From JAVBQL01 sp031549085 (GTDB lineage Bacteria > Spirochaetota > GWE2-31-10 > MWDO01), in NCBI GenBank assembly GCA_031549085.1, contig JAVBQL010000019.1:17252-81251 (forward strand): a DNA stretch of 64,000 nt, given 5' to 3'. Numbering within the stretch: the first letter of the stretch is position 1; each line of letters begins with the position of its first letter. This document shows positions 24,448 through 33,301 of this stretch, piece after piece. The notes under the pieces are model-generated. The model was given only the letters and a program-made list of their open reading frames with translations. It made no database searches and was not told where the DNA came from. Both the position numbers and the translations under genes were made by a program.

Positions 24448-25890
24448 ATGAAAAGCAGAGAAAGATTTTTATGGATTACACTTACATGTACTTTTGCGTT
24501 CGTTATTTTATTCACTCTCTTTGTAAATGCAAGTACAAGCTCTTCCGTTTCTAACAAATCAATTCAAAAATTTCTAACTGTACTAGAAAAAGTTAAGAGA
24601 GACTATGTTGATGATAAGGCATTGGATGACAAAAAACTCATTAATGGCGCAATAAAGGGTATGCTTGATGCAATTGGCGATCCGCATACTGTATATCTAT
24701 CTCCTGAAGAGTTAAGCGATCTACGAAGTACATCAGAGGGAGCTTTTGGCGGTGTTGGTATGATTATCTCAGAGAGAGATGACTACACAGTGGTTGTATC
24801 TCCAATTGAGGACACCCCAGCATACAAAAAGGGTATGAAGCCTGGAGATTTGATCATAACTGTTGATGGAAAATCTACAAAGGGACTTCGTGTTGATGAG
24901 GTTGCAAAGATGCTTAAAGGGACACCTGGCACATCAGTTAAAATTGAGTTTTTGCGTGATGAGGTTAAATTTGAAGTTGAGCTTATACGTGCAAATATAG
25001 ATTTCCCAAGTGTGAAGAGTGGATATATCGGTGATAACAACAAATATGGATACCTAAGAATAACACAATTTGCAGGAACAACAAGCAAGCATGTTCATGA
25101 TGAGCTTATCAAACTTATGAATAATAAGATTGAGGGACTTATTGTAGATCTCAGAATGAATCCGGGTGGACTTCTAAGGCAGGTTGTTGAGATTGTAGAC
25201 TACTTCCAAGATGATGGTGTTATAGTATCAACTAAGGGAAGAAGTATTTTTAGTGACAGCATTGAGAAGGCAAACAAGTTTAATACAATTGTACCAAAGA
25301 ATATACCTATGATAGTTCTGATAGATGATGGTTCAGCTTCAGCATCTGAAATTTTTGCAGGAGCTGTGAAAGATACAAACAGAGCAATACTCGTTGGAGA
25401 TAAATCTTATGGAAAGGGCTCTGTTCAGACATTCCATGAGCTTGATGGTGGAGTTGATGGATTTAAGCTTACAATTGCTAAATATTACACTCCTTCAGGT
25501 ATATGTATAGATGGCATTGGAATTGAGCCTGATATCAAAGTTAAAGAGCCAGAATTCAGCGAGCAAGAGAAGGAGACTCTAAAGAAGTTGTATACAGATA
25601 AAATCATTGACCAATATGTGAAGAAGAACCCAAAGGCAAATCAAGATGAAGTCAACAAGTGGGTTGCCGAATTGAAAACAAAGGGCTACAACCTACCAGA
25701 TAAATATCTCAAAAAATTATTCAAAAATGCTCTTGATATAAGTGTAGAGAACAAACCACCTTATGACCTTGAATATGATATTCAACTGCAAAAGGCTTTG
25801 GAGATATTAAACAAGAAAGAGTATCAATACAATGATGGACAGTACAACATAGTGAAACAGGATAACACAAAGACAGGGACAGCAAATTAA
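24448..25890 (+). CDS. ctpA: carboxy-terminal processing protease (S41, PDZ)
   Basis: 480 residues. An N-terminal membrane anchor/signal (about residues 8-28) places it in the periplasm. A PDZ domain (about 95-180; IEDTPAYKKGMKPGDLIITV) is followed by the S41 peptidase core: VDLRMNPGGLLRQV, the catalytic Ser in LIDDGSASASEIFAGA and the Lys 25 residues later in SYGKGSVQTF. A C-terminal helical extension of about 100 residues carries further Lys/Gln-rich helices. It trims C-termini of periplasmic proteins. It is followed by a good terminator. Confidence 0.94.
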   Translation: MKSRERFLWITLTCTFAFVILFTLFVNASTSSSVSNKSIQKFLTVLEKVKRDYVDDKALDDKKLINGAIKGMLDAIGDPHTVYLSPEELSDLRSTSEGAFGGVGMIISERDDYTVVVSPIEDTPAYKKGMKPGDLIITVDGKSTKGLRVDEVAKMLKGTPGTSVKIEFLRDEVKFEVELIRANIDFPSVKSGYIGDNNKYGYLRITQFAGTTSKHVHDELIKLMNNKIEGLIVDLRMNPGGLLRQVVEIVDYFQDDGVIVSTKGRSIFSDSIEKANKFNTIVPKNIPMIVLIDDGSASASEIFAGAVKDTNRAILVGDKSYGKGSVQTFHELDGGVDGFKLTIAKYYTPSGICIDGIGIEPDIKVKEPEFSEQEKETLKKLYTDKIIDQYVKKNPKANQDEVNKWVAELKTKGYNLPDKYLKKLFKNALDISVENKPPYDLEYDIQLQKALEILNKKEYQYNDGQYNIVKQDNTKTGTAN

Positions 25891-25905
25891 AAATAGATAG
25901 TATAT

Positions 25906-25941
25906 AAAAAGTAGAGAGCTTAAACCGGCTCTCTACTTTTT
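25906..25941 (+). terminator. ctpA intrinsic terminator
   Basis: AAAAAGTAGAGAGC pairs with GCTCTCTACTTTTT (14 bp, 8-nt loop), and the T run completes it. Confidence 0.9.
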
Positions 25942-26001
25942 CTTAAATTTGGGAGATCTATTTATATAGAAGATAACCTATATTCACTTAGGAGACTATT
26001 T

Positions 26002-26493
26002 ATGGAAGTATTTAAATCTTCATTTTTTGTTTTGATGCTACTTTGTATTATAGGTTTTATAAAACCTTATAATACAAATGCCAACACTAAGATCAATGGC
26101 CGTGCAAAAATATTACATGATGCTAGAAAAAAGATTAATAGTAATAATGAGGTTTTTGGTGAATATGATTGTTTAAGCACTAAGAAAGCTAATTTCAGTA
26201 TGATGAATGATTTCAGTATGATATGGAATGAAGAGTATCTATACTTTTACTATACAAATAGTTATGATTATATCTATACAATATACAGAATAAAAATTAA
26301 AAATTTTACCGATGAATCATTTGCTGAAGATAGGAGTGAGAAATATAGTTATAAGAGTTCGTTGGAATATATAGATGAAAAAGGATTTTTTGGAGAATAT
26401 GGTACTACAATCTACTATAGCCTATCACCTGATAGTAACTATCTACATCTATCTTATGATAAAAAGTATCTTCGTTTTAAAAGATTAAAATAG
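26002..26493 (+). CDS. hypothetical secreted protein
   Basis: 163 residues. A signal peptide (core SSFFVLMLLCIIGFI) has probable cleavage after TNANT. The mature part is rich in Tyr, Asn and Ser (YLYFYYTNSYDYIYTIYRI), typical of surface or periplasmic beta-rich proteins of this genome. No family is recognised. ATG 26002 follows TTAGGAG at a good distance. It lies between the ctpA terminator and argJ on the same strand. Confidence 0.55.
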   Translation: MEVFKSSFFVLMLLCIIGFIKPYNTNANTKINGRAKILHDARKKINSNNEVFGEYDCLSTKKANFSMMNDFSMIWNEEYLYFYYTNSYDYIYTIYRIKIKNFTDESFAEDRSEKYSYKSSLEYIDEKGFFGEYGTTIYYSLSPDSNYLHLSYDKKYLRFKRLK

Positions 26494-26548
26494 TATTTTT
26501 CTAAATCTTCTAAATTTATAAAAAAGAAATTTATAATAGGATAAAAAA

Positions 26549-27781
26549 ATGGATAACATAAAAGTTGCAGAGAAACCGCTTCTAAACAATGTAAATGGCT
26601 TTTTAGATTTTGGAATTGCATGTGGACTAAAAAAGAGTAGTGCCTTAGATTTGGGAGTGGTATACTCAATTGTTCCATCAACAGTCTTTGCAAAGTTTAC
26701 TACAAATAAGTATAAGGCAGCCCCGCTATTGGTAGATATAGAGAACCTAAAAAAGAGTAAAAATAGGGCAAGACTACTGATTGTAAACAGTGGAAACGCC
26801 AACGCCTGCACAGGTGAAAAGGGATTCAATGACTCTTTAAAGACATGTGAGGTTGGAGCAGAACTATTTGATGTAAACACAAATGAAGTTCTTGTCTCTT
26901 CAACCGGCGTAATTGGTGTAAACCTTGATGTCAATAAAGTTGTTGGTGGCTTAAAAACTATACACTCATCTTTTATAAAGAGTGGAAAAGAGCATTCAAA
27001 TAATTTTTCAAAGGCTATAATGACAACTGATACAAAAGAGAAGGTCTTTGAAGTCAAGGTAAATGATGATGGAAGCCAATACTCTATATATGGCTGCTGT
27101 AAGGGTTCAGGTATGATCCACCCAAATATGGCGACAATGCTCTGCTATTTATTTACAGACTGCAATATTGAAGATTCACTTTTAGAGAGTGCGTTTACGG
27201 AGATTGTTGATTTAAGCTTCAATTCGATAAGTGTTGATGGTGACACAAGCACCAATGATACTGTTATGATTTTTAAAAATGGTCTTGCAAACAACAAGAT
27301 TATTGATAATAAAAAGAGCGAGAGCTATCACACATTTTACAATGCACTTCTTCTAACAGCAACAGAGCTTGCAAAAAAAGTTGTTGAGGATGGTGAGGGA
27401 GCAACAAAGCTAATAGAGATAGATATAAAAAATGCAGCAACACTCTCTATGGCAAAAAATATTGCAAAATCCATTGCTCGCTCAAGTTTAGTAAAGACAG
27501 CTATGTTTGGTGAAGATGCAAACTGGGGAAGAGTTATCTGTGCAGTAGGTTACAGCGGAGAGAACTTTGATACAAACAAGCTTAAACTCTCAATAGGTGA
27601 TCTTCTCCTATTTGAAAATGGGCTTAATCACCCTTTTGATGAGGAAGCAGCGAAAGAGATCCTAGCCAAAAAAAATATCACAATAACTGTTGATATCGGG
27701 ATGGGAGATATCTCCTACAAATATTGGACATGTGATTTGAGCTATGAATATGTAAAGATCAATGCTGACTATCGCTCGTAA
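26549..27781 (+). CDS. argJ: glutamate N-acetyltransferase / amino-acid acetyltransferase
   Basis: 410 residues. ArgJ recycles the acetyl group from N-acetylornithine to glutamate in arginine synthesis. Motifs: VNSGNANACTGEKG (oxyanion region), the self-cleavage site KGSGMIHPNMATMLCYLFTD, where the chain is cut before the Thr of ATML, and the C-terminal FGEDANWGRVICAVGYSG. The gene is complete and no other arg gene is next to it. A C/G-run hairpin begins ten bases after the stop. Confidence 0.94.
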   Translation: MDNIKVAEKPLLNNVNGFLDFGIACGLKKSSALDLGVVYSIVPSTVFAKFTTNKYKAAPLLVDIENLKKSKNRARLLIVNSGNANACTGEKGFNDSLKTCEVGAELFDVNTNEVLVSSTGVIGVNLDVNKVVGGLKTIHSSFIKSGKEHSNNFSKAIMTTDTKEKVFEVKVNDDGSQYSIYGCCKGSGMIHPNMATMLCYLFTDCNIEDSLLESAFTEIVDLSFNSISVDGDTSTNDTVMIFKNGLANNKIIDNKKSESYHTFYNALLLTATELAKKVVEDGEGATKLIEIDIKNAATLSMAKNIAKSIARSSLVKTAMFGEDANWGRVICAVGYSGENFDTNKLKLSIGDLLLFENGLNHPFDEEAAKEILAKKNITITVDIGMGDISYKYWTCDLSYEYVKINADYRS

Positions 27782-27790
27782 AGCCCTATC

Positions 27791-27839
27791 TCTAATCCCC
27801 CCAACCCCCTTTTATCAAAAAGGGGGCTTTAAAAAGAGG
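27791..27839 (+). repeat. C/G-run hairpin repeat, copy 6 (left terminus)
   Basis: TCTAATC-C6-AA then CCCCCTTTT-ATC-AAAAAGGGGG and CTTTAAAAAGAGG. Ten bases after the argJ stop. Confidence 0.75.
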
Positions 27840-27859
27840 ATTCTTGCTTAGATATGAGC

Positions 27860-27957
27860 GGGAGTTTTTGCTAAGACACAAAAGAGTCGATTTTTGTTAG
27901 AACTTTCTTACGAAAGTAATACAAAAATCTTTATCTTTTGCATCTTATAAAACTCCC
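27860..27957 (-). repeat. private-arm palindrome with conserved core, copy h (reverse)
   Basis: The reverse strand reads GGGAGTTTTATAAGATGCAAA, then AAAGATTTTTGT, a loop, ACAAAAATCGACT and the matching arm. The arms have a few mismatches and a 2-base gap. The only copy in this orientation. Confidence 0.7.
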
Positions 27958-28026
27958 TAAATTATAAAAAACTATTCGCAATATATAAGTTTTTTTTAAT
28001 AAACAAGCTTATCGCTGACAAATCAA

Positions 28027-28127
28027 ACAAAAAGATAAATGAGATGCCAAAAACAAAGCTTTTTTTATATTTTGCACAGCAAAATCGAACAAAAAGCGAC
28101 TTTTAGGTATCTTGTTTATCTTTTTGT
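28027..28127 (+). repeat. private-arm palindrome with conserved core, copy i
   Basis: Arms ACAAAAAGATAAA-xx-AGAT-x-CC pair. The core AACAAAGCTTTTTTTATATT has the GCAAAA inner stem and AACAAAAAGCGACTT. Confidence 0.7.
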
Positions 28128-28164
28128 CTTTATTACAATAAAAAAGCTATTTTTTTTGAACTAG

Positions 28165-28214
28165 CCTTCTTTTTAAAGCCCCCTTTTTGATAAAAGGGGG
28201 TTTGGGGGATTAGA
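28165..28214 (-). repeat. C/G-run hairpin repeat, copy 7 (right terminus)
   Basis: Inverted near-identical copy of 27791-27839. It ends six bases from the stop of the phoU fusion gene and probably terminates the pst operon. Confidence 0.75.
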
Positions 28215-28219
28215 AAAAG

Positions 28220-29314
28220 TTACTTCCCTCTACTCTCCACAAGCTTTATAAAATCTTCCACCATAGCTTTTATATCATCTCTAATCTCTCTAGCTCTTGA
28301 GAGTTTTTCAGATTCACTTCCTTGAAGTTCTGCTCCACCCTTGATATTCCAATTGAGAAGCTCACTCTTCCATGGAAGTTCGAGAGGCTTCTCTTGAGAA
28401 TTTTCATCGCACAAGTTAATAACATAATCAAAATTTTTCTCAAATTTTGATATATCCTCAATAGACTTCGTTCTGTTTTTTGATATATATATATTAACCT
28501 CGCTCATCACCTCAACAGCATATGGATTCAAAGTTCCCTTAGAGATGCCAGCACTCACTACATGAAACTCATCTTTTCCAAATTTTTTTAGGAGAGCTTC
28601 AGCTATCTGACTTGTCAATGAGTTCTCTTCACAAATAAACAGCACTTTTGTTTGGCTCTCTCTCCTATACCAGTGGTGCTTTATAATCTTCCCCTCAACC
28701 ATATAGACAACATTTTCTGATATATTTGTTGTTAAGTCTGCAATTCTCTCCAAACTATCGGAGATATCTATTAAGGAGAGAGCTCTCTCTATATTTTTTG
28801 GGTGAAGAGTCATAAATTTAACAGCCTCTTTAAAAAACTTATTCGCCAAAAAATCAACTTCACTGTCCCTTATACAAACCTCACGTGCAAGAAATGAGTC
28901 TCTATCTATAAAAGATTTCATACTATCTTTAAGCATTGCAAGAGCAACATCTTTAATCTTTATAATATCTTTTAAAAAATGTGAGATTGGCTCATCAACA
29001 ATTTTGATTGAATGTTTAGCAATAGTAACCGCATTGTCCGCCATTCTCTCAATGTCATAGTTCATCTTGCTGATAATAAATACAGTACGAAGAAATATCG
29101 CCTCCGGCTGATAGAGAGCAATCGTCCTAATGCAGAGTCTATCAATCTTTATCTCATTTTTATTAACCTTAGGCTCCTGCTTATCTATAACCTTCTCAAG
29201 AAGATCTTTATCATTCTCAATCAAACCCTTAATGGCATTTGTAATCATCTTATCAGCTCTATTTGCCTGCTTTAGTATATGTTCCTTAAGTGAAGTTATC
29301 TCTTTCTCTATCAT
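28220..29314 (-). CDS. phoU: PhoU fused to a degenerate ArsC/LMW-phosphatase domain
   Basis: 364 residues. Residues 1-215 are PhoU: two three-helix bundles with the metal-site motifs DIERMADNAVTIAK (about 87-100) and SLERIADLTTNISENV (187-202). Residues 222-364 match arsenate reductase / low-molecular-weight phosphatase: KVLFICEENSLTSQIAEALL in place of the CxxNSxRSQ loop, FHVVSAGISKGTLNPYAVEVM, and NWNIKGGAELQGSESEKL. Cys 228 is kept, but the P-loop Arg is Thr 234, and the usual W-x-x-x-DP acid motif reads NWNIKGG, so catalysis is doubtful. Last gene of the pst operon. PhoU represses the phosphate regulon and controls PstSCAB; the extra domain may bind phosphate or a partner (inference). Confidence 0.88.
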   Translation of the reverse strand: MIEKEITSLKEHILKQANRADKMITNAIKGLIENDKDLLEKVIDKQEPKVNKNEIKIDRLCIRTIALYQPEAIFLRTVFIISKMNYDIERMADNAVTIAKHSIKIVDEPISHFLKDIIKIKDVALAMLKDSMKSFIDRDSFLAREVCIRDSEVDFLANKFFKEAVKFMTLHPKNIERALSLIDISDSLERIADLTTNISENVVYMVEGKIIKHHWYRRESQTKVLFICEENSLTSQIAEALLKKFGKDEFHVVSAGISKGTLNPYAVEVMSEVNIYISKNRTKSIEDISKFEKNFDYVINLCDENSQEKPLELPWKSELLNWNIKGGAELQGSESEKLSRAREIRDDIKAMVEDFIKLVESRGK

Positions 29315-29340
29315 AGTAGCACTCCTATCAAAATATTTTT

Positions 29341-30225
29341 TTAACCAAACTTACCAATAAGGAAGTTTTCTGTCCTCTTGTCCTGCGGATTTGTAAAGAG
29401 TTTTTTTGTCTTTCCATACTCCACAAGCTCACCTAAATACATAAATGCAGTCCAATCTGATATACGCCCCGCTTGAGAGAGGTTGTGCGTTACTAAAATT
29501 ATAGTAACATTTTTCTTTAGCTGAACCAACAGCTCCTCTATGTGAGAAGTTGAAATTGGATCAAGAGCAGAGGTTGGTTCATCAAGCAATATTATCTCTG
29601 GATTCATAGCCAATGCGCGGGCAATACAGAGTCTCTGCTGCTGTCCGCCCGATAAAAATGTCCCCCTCTTATGAAGGTCATTGTTAACCTCCTTCCAAAG
29701 GCTTGTCATTGTTAGAGATCTCTCAACAATCGCATCAAACTCGCTCTTCTTCTTCTTTATTCCATTAAGTTTATATCCTGCAATAACATTATCATATATG
29801 CTCATCGTTGGAAATGGGTTTGGACGCTGAAAAACCATTCCGATCTTTCGTCTAACCATAATTGGATCTTCTTCCAATATATTCTCATTTTGAAGAGCGA
29901 TTTTTCCCTCAACTCTCACATTTGGTGATGTCTCATGTATACGGTTTAGACAGCGAAGAAGCGTTGTCTTTCCACAGCCTGATGGCCCCATAATGGCAGT
30001 TATTTTTTTACTCATAAATGAGAGGCTCACATTATTGACAGCGATTTTATCCCCATAGTAGACGTGGACATTCTCAAGTTTAAGAATCTCCTCGTTCCTC
30101 TCTTCAAGTTTTTTTTCACCCCTATTTTTCTTTAATTTTTCAAAATTTCTCTTTTTTTCCTCATATCTATCTTCACCATCTTGCTTATCTTCTGAATATG
30201 AGCTATCTAAAATTTTATCTTCCAT
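29341..30225 (-). CDS. pstB: phosphate ABC transporter ATP-binding protein
   Basis: 294 residues from the chosen ATG (30225). Walker A is MGPSGCGKTTLLRC, the Q-loop MVFQRPNPFPTMSIYDN (the PstB-specific form), the signature LSGGQQQRLCIARALA, and Walker B IILLDEPTSALDP. It powers phosphate uptake with PstC/PstA. The first 45 residues are an unusual charged extension (Glu/Lys-rich) before the ABC domain. An upstream in-frame start (30297) would overlap pstA by 91 bases; ATG 30225, with GGTGG upstream and a 19-base overlap, is preferred. Confidence 0.94.
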   Translation of the reverse strand: MEDKILDSSYSEDKQDGEDRYEEKKRNFEKLKKNRGEKKLEERNEEILKLENVHVYYGDKIAVNNVSLSFMSKKITAIMGPSGCGKTTLLRCLNRIHETSPNVRVEGKIALQNENILEEDPIMVRRKIGMVFQRPNPFPTMSIYDNVIAGYKLNGIKKKKSEFDAIVERSLTMTSLWKEVNNDLHKRGTFLSGGQQQRLCIARALAMNPEIILLDEPTSALDPISTSHIEELLVQLKKNVTIILVTHNLSQAGRISDWTAFMYLGELVEYGKTKKLFTNPQDKRTENFLIGKFG

Positions 30226-31067
30226 TTTCTTACCACCACTTTTGATATTATATTTATAATTAGAATTATCGAAACAAGAACAAATGAGGCTCCCCATGCT
30301 GTAAGGTGCGAATTTGGTGAGGAGTCCATAGAGTAATTGTATATTATTTGAGGAAGACTATTCATTGGTCTAAATAGATCTGTGCTAAAAAAGTTATTTC
30401 CATATGCAGTAAAAAGAAGCGGAGCTGTCTCACCTGCTATACGAGATATACCAAGCAGAACACCAGTTGTAATACCGCTTAATGCCGCAGGAAGTATAAC
30501 TTTAAGAATCGTTCTATAGTATGGAACGCCAAGAGCAATACTCGCCTCTTTATAGGTCTCTGGAATCAGCTTTATTGTCTCCTCTGTATTTTTAATAATA
30601 ACAGGAAGCATCATAAAGCTTAGGGCGACAGAGCCAACAAAACCTGAATATCCAATAATCCTCGACTGCACAAGCCATATGTTTACAATAAGCCCAATTA
30701 CAATTGATGGCACACCCTGCAAAATATCGATACTCCACTGTATTATAAAAGATAGTTTGCTCTTTTGATTCTCCGAAAGGTAGACACCAACCATAATTCC
30801 AAGCGGCGTTGTCAATATTGTTGTCGTAATAATTAGAATAAATGTTCCAACAATATCTTTTCCAATTCCTCCAGTCGTTGCTCCAAGCAGCCTCTTCGGT
30901 TTAAAGATAAAGTCAAAATCGATAACAGATATTCCATTTTTTATTATCATAAATATTATTAAAAATAGAGGGGCAATGATTGCAATAGAAAATAGAAATA
31001 TAATAAAGGTAAAAAGTCTATTTTTTATCTTCTCTGCCCCAATTTTTTTTGATAAATCACTCTTCAT
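30207..31067 (-). CDS. pstA: phosphate ABC transporter permease PstA
   Basis: 286 residues, six membrane helices. The ABC-permease loop contacting PstB is EASIALGVPYYRTILKVILPAA (residues about 170-190). FIFKPKRLLGATTGGIG and ISRIAGETAPLLFTAYGN are typical PstA segments. It forms the membrane channel with PstC. It starts nine bases after pstC and overlaps pstB. Confidence 0.94.
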   Translation of the reverse strand: MKSDLSKKIGAEKIKNRLFTFIIFLFSIAIIAPLFLIIFMIIKNGISVIDFDFIFKPKRLLGATTGGIGKDIVGTFILIITTTILTTPLGIMVGVYLSENQKSKLSFIIQWSIDILQGVPSIVIGLIVNIWLVQSRIIGYSGFVGSVALSFMMLPVIIKNTEETIKLIPETYKEASIALGVPYYRTILKVILPAALSGITTGVLLGISRIAGETAPLLFTAYGNNFFSTDLFRPMNSLPQIIYNYSMDSSPNSHLTAWGASFVLVSIILIINIISKVVVRKWKIKF

Positions 31068-31076
31068 ATATTGAAT

Positions 31077-32012
31077 TTACACCTTAAATTTATTTATAAT
31101 ATATTTTCCTGAGAAATTAACAAGAACAGTAATTACCATAAGTATGAACCCAAGCTCAATGAGGGTTGCACTTTGGATTCCTGTCGCCTCTCCAAACTGA
31201 TTCGCAATAACACTCGCAATGGTGTTGCCAGTATCAAAGAGGTTTTTTGGTATCTGATTCTTGTTTCCAATAAGCATAGTAACTGCCATTGTCTCTCCCA
31301 AAGCTCGTCCAAGAGATAGAATAACCCCAGCAAATATACCAGATAGGGCATATGGAAACATTATCTTCATTACCACCTTATATTTAGTAGAGCCCAAACT
31401 TAAGCCCGCCTCTATCAAATCATTTGGAACAAGCTCAAGCACCTCACGGCTGATTGAGGCAGTATATGGAATAATCATTATTGCCAATATTATTGATGAT
31501 GTTAGAATTCCATAGCCAGTTGCATCTATTATACCAAACGACTTTGCAATATTTTTTACAATCGGTCCCAAAAAATAGAACCCCCAGAAGCCATATATTA
31601 TTGATGGAATCCCAGCCAAAAGCTCCGTTGTTGTCTTTATGAAGCTTGCAAGAAACCCCTTTTTTAAATAGGAGGATAGCAATATTGCAATTGATAGTGA
31701 AAATGGAAGTGACATAAGGATTGCAAGAAGTGAGGTCAGCACAGTACCAGCTATAAATGGGAGTGCCCCATAGTTATCTGTTCTATAGTCCCAGCTGTTT
31801 GAGAAGAAGAAGCCAATACCAAATTTTTTTATTGCTGGAAATGATGCAATAAAAAGAATAATAAGCATAAATATAATTATCAAGACAACAAGAATCCCTG
31901 AAAAGAGAAGCAGTTTATTAAATGCTATATTAAGAATCCTCTCTTTTCTTAAAAAGAGAGGCTCTTGTACACTCTTATTATCTTTTTTAGTTGTACTATT
32001 TTTTGATAACAT
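31077..32012 (-). CDS. pstC: phosphate ABC transporter permease PstC
   Basis: 311 residues, six membrane helices after a 30-residue cytoplasmic N-terminus. The coupling loop EAGLSLGSTKYKVVMKIMFP and the conserved GRALGETMAVTMLIGN are PstC markers. The ATG shares one base with the pstS stop (TAATG), so translation is coupled. Confidence 0.94.
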   Translation of the reverse strand: MLSKNSTTKKDNKSVQEPLFLRKERILNIAFNKLLLFSGILVVLIIIFMLIILFIASFPAIKKFGIGFFFSNSWDYRTDNYGALPFIAGTVLTSLLAILMSLPFSLSIAILLSSYLKKGFLASFIKTTTELLAGIPSIIYGFWGFYFLGPIVKNIAKSFGIIDATGYGILTSSIILAIMIIPYTASISREVLELVPNDLIEAGLSLGSTKYKVVMKIMFPYALSGIFAGVILSLGRALGETMAVTMLIGNKNQIPKNLFDTGNTIASVIANQFGEATGIQSATLIELGFILMVITVLVNFSGKYIINKFKV

Positions 32013-33076
32013 TACGGTAGTTTTCCTTCACTAATTGTCTTTCCCCCGAAAGTTATACTGTCTATTATAATATTGGTTCTCTCAACAGCATTCAAAGGAA
32101 GTGGAGAGTAGTCCAATGGCTTGCAATACTCTTGCCCATCTTTAACAATCCATTTCAAAAGGCTATATAGTGCTTCTGCCTGCTTTTTGCTTCTGTTATT
32201 ATAGTTTTGTTCCTTATAGAATATAAGCCATGTAAAGCTCACAATTGGATAGCCCATCTCTGCTGCACTATCTGTGATTGTTACTCTTGTGTCGCTTGGG
32301 ATCTCAACCTCACCAGCCAGACTTATTGTATCAAGTGTAGGTTTAACAAAGTATCCACTCTTGTTTTTTATATGTGCCATCTTAAGGCTGTTTTGTATAG
32401 CAAATGATATCTCAACATAACCAATAGAGCCACTCAATTGTCCAACCAAACTTGCAACACCGGGATTTCCTTTACCGCTTACAATATTTTTTGCAAGCCA
32501 GTTTACAGATTTGCCTCTGCCAACTTTGCTCTCCCACTCAGGACTCGCCTTCGTTAGGTAGTCAGTAAATATAAAAGTTGTACCGCTGCTATCAGCTCTA
32601 TTAACCACAGTTATATTAAGATCAGGAAGTTCAACACCAATGTTATCTGCCTTAATCATATAGTCATTCCACTTGGTTATCTCACCCATAAATATTTTTG
32701 ACAATGTAAGCCCAGATAATTTTATATCTGCAGATACATTTGGTATATTATAAACAAGAACAACACCACCTATACATGTAGGTATATGCAATACCTCCTC
32801 TGCTGATGCTTTAAGCTCTTCATCTGTAAGGTAGGCGTCAGTTGCCCCAAAATCTATTGTCTTCTCCATAAGTTGCTTTATTCCGCCACCAGACCCAATC
32901 GCCTGATAGTTTACCATGATACTTGTTTTGTTATGGTATTCGTCAAACATTTTAACATATAGAGGGTTTGGAAATGTTGCTCCCGCACCCAAAATCTCTT
33001 TTACGTTCTCCTCTTTTTTACATGATGAAAAAAGAACAACCATAATCATACTAACGAAAATCACTACTCTCTTCAT
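32012..33076 (-). CDS. pstS: phosphate-binding lipoprotein PstS
   Basis: 354 residues. The signal peptide MKRVVIFVSMIMVVLFSSC ends in a lipobox Cys. The phosphate-binding signatures are present: ILGAGATFPNPLYVKMFDEY, GSGGGIKQLMEKTIDFGATDA and VNRADSSGTTFIFTDYL. It captures phosphate outside the inner membrane for PstCAB. I choose ATG 33076, which has AAGGAG eleven bases upstream; an in-frame GTG at 33100 lies before that ribosome site and would spoil the signal peptide. First gene of the operon. Confidence 0.94.
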   Translation of the reverse strand: MKRVVIFVSMIMVVLFSSCKKEENVKEILGAGATFPNPLYVKMFDEYHNKTSIMVNYQAIGSGGGIKQLMEKTIDFGATDAYLTDEELKASAEEVLHIPTCIGGVVLVYNIPNVSADIKLSGLTLSKIFMGEITKWNDYMIKADNIGVELPDLNITVVNRADSSGTTFIFTDYLTKASPEWESKVGRGKSVNWLAKNIVSGKGNPGVASLVGQLSGSIGYVEISFAIQNSLKMAHIKNKSGYFVKPTLDTISLAGEVEIPSDTRVTITDSAAEMGYPIVSFTWLIFYKEQNYNNRSKKQAEALYSLLKWIVKDGQEYCKPLDYSPLPLNAVERTNIIIDSITFGGKTISEGKLP

Positions 33077-33108
33077 AAATAATTTTCTCCTTAATCTCAC
33101 AACAAAAT

Positions 33109-33149
33109 ATTATAAACTTTTTTATTGTTACTAATTTATTGTTACTAAT
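33109..33149 (-). promoter_or_regulatory. pst operon promoter with tandem operator repeats (Pho-box-like)
   Basis: Two perfect 14-bp direct repeats (TTATTGTTACTAAT at 33122-33135 and 33136-33149) stand directly upstream of a minus-strand TATAAT (33114-33109). The position 17 bases upstream of the -10 is not a good -35 (AAATTA) and lies inside the repeats, as expected for an activator-dependent promoter. A Pho-type response regulator is the natural candidate; this is inference. Confidence 0.55.
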
Positions 33150-33220
33150 CAAGTGAATATTACGATATAAGTGTTAAGAGTTTATTAAGATTTTTATTTT
33201 TTTTAATTATAAATATGTTT

Positions 33221-33249
33221 TTGACAAATCGGCATATTTTTAGTAATAT
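33221..33249 (+). promoter_or_regulatory. sigma-70-type promoter of the ROK kinase gene
   Basis: TTGACA (33221-33226), a 17-nt spacer and TAATAT (33244-33249), about 52 bases before ATG 33302. AGCGGAGAG lies before the start. Confidence 0.75.
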
Positions 33250-33301
33250 TATAGTGGTTATTGACCTATTACTACTATAAAATAGAAAAGCGGAGAGAGA
33301 G

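Larger units (their letters stand above)
27791..28214. mobile_element. putative 424-bp MITE-like unit with 48-bp inverted termini
   Basis: The left end (27791-27839, TCTAATCCCCCCAACCCCC ...) and the reverse complement of the right end (28165-28214) agree except for two or three positions over about 48 bases. Inside are two conserved-core palindromes in opposite orientation. There is no coding capacity and no obvious target-site duplication. The mobile nature is inference. Confidence 0.5.
27782..28219. other. repeat-containing intergenic island (argJ-phoU, convergent)
   Basis: The whole stretch is one symmetric unit: C/G-run hairpin (27791), palindrome h (reverse core), palindrome i (forward core), inverted C/G-run hairpin (28214). 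No gene seen. Confidence 0.6.
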
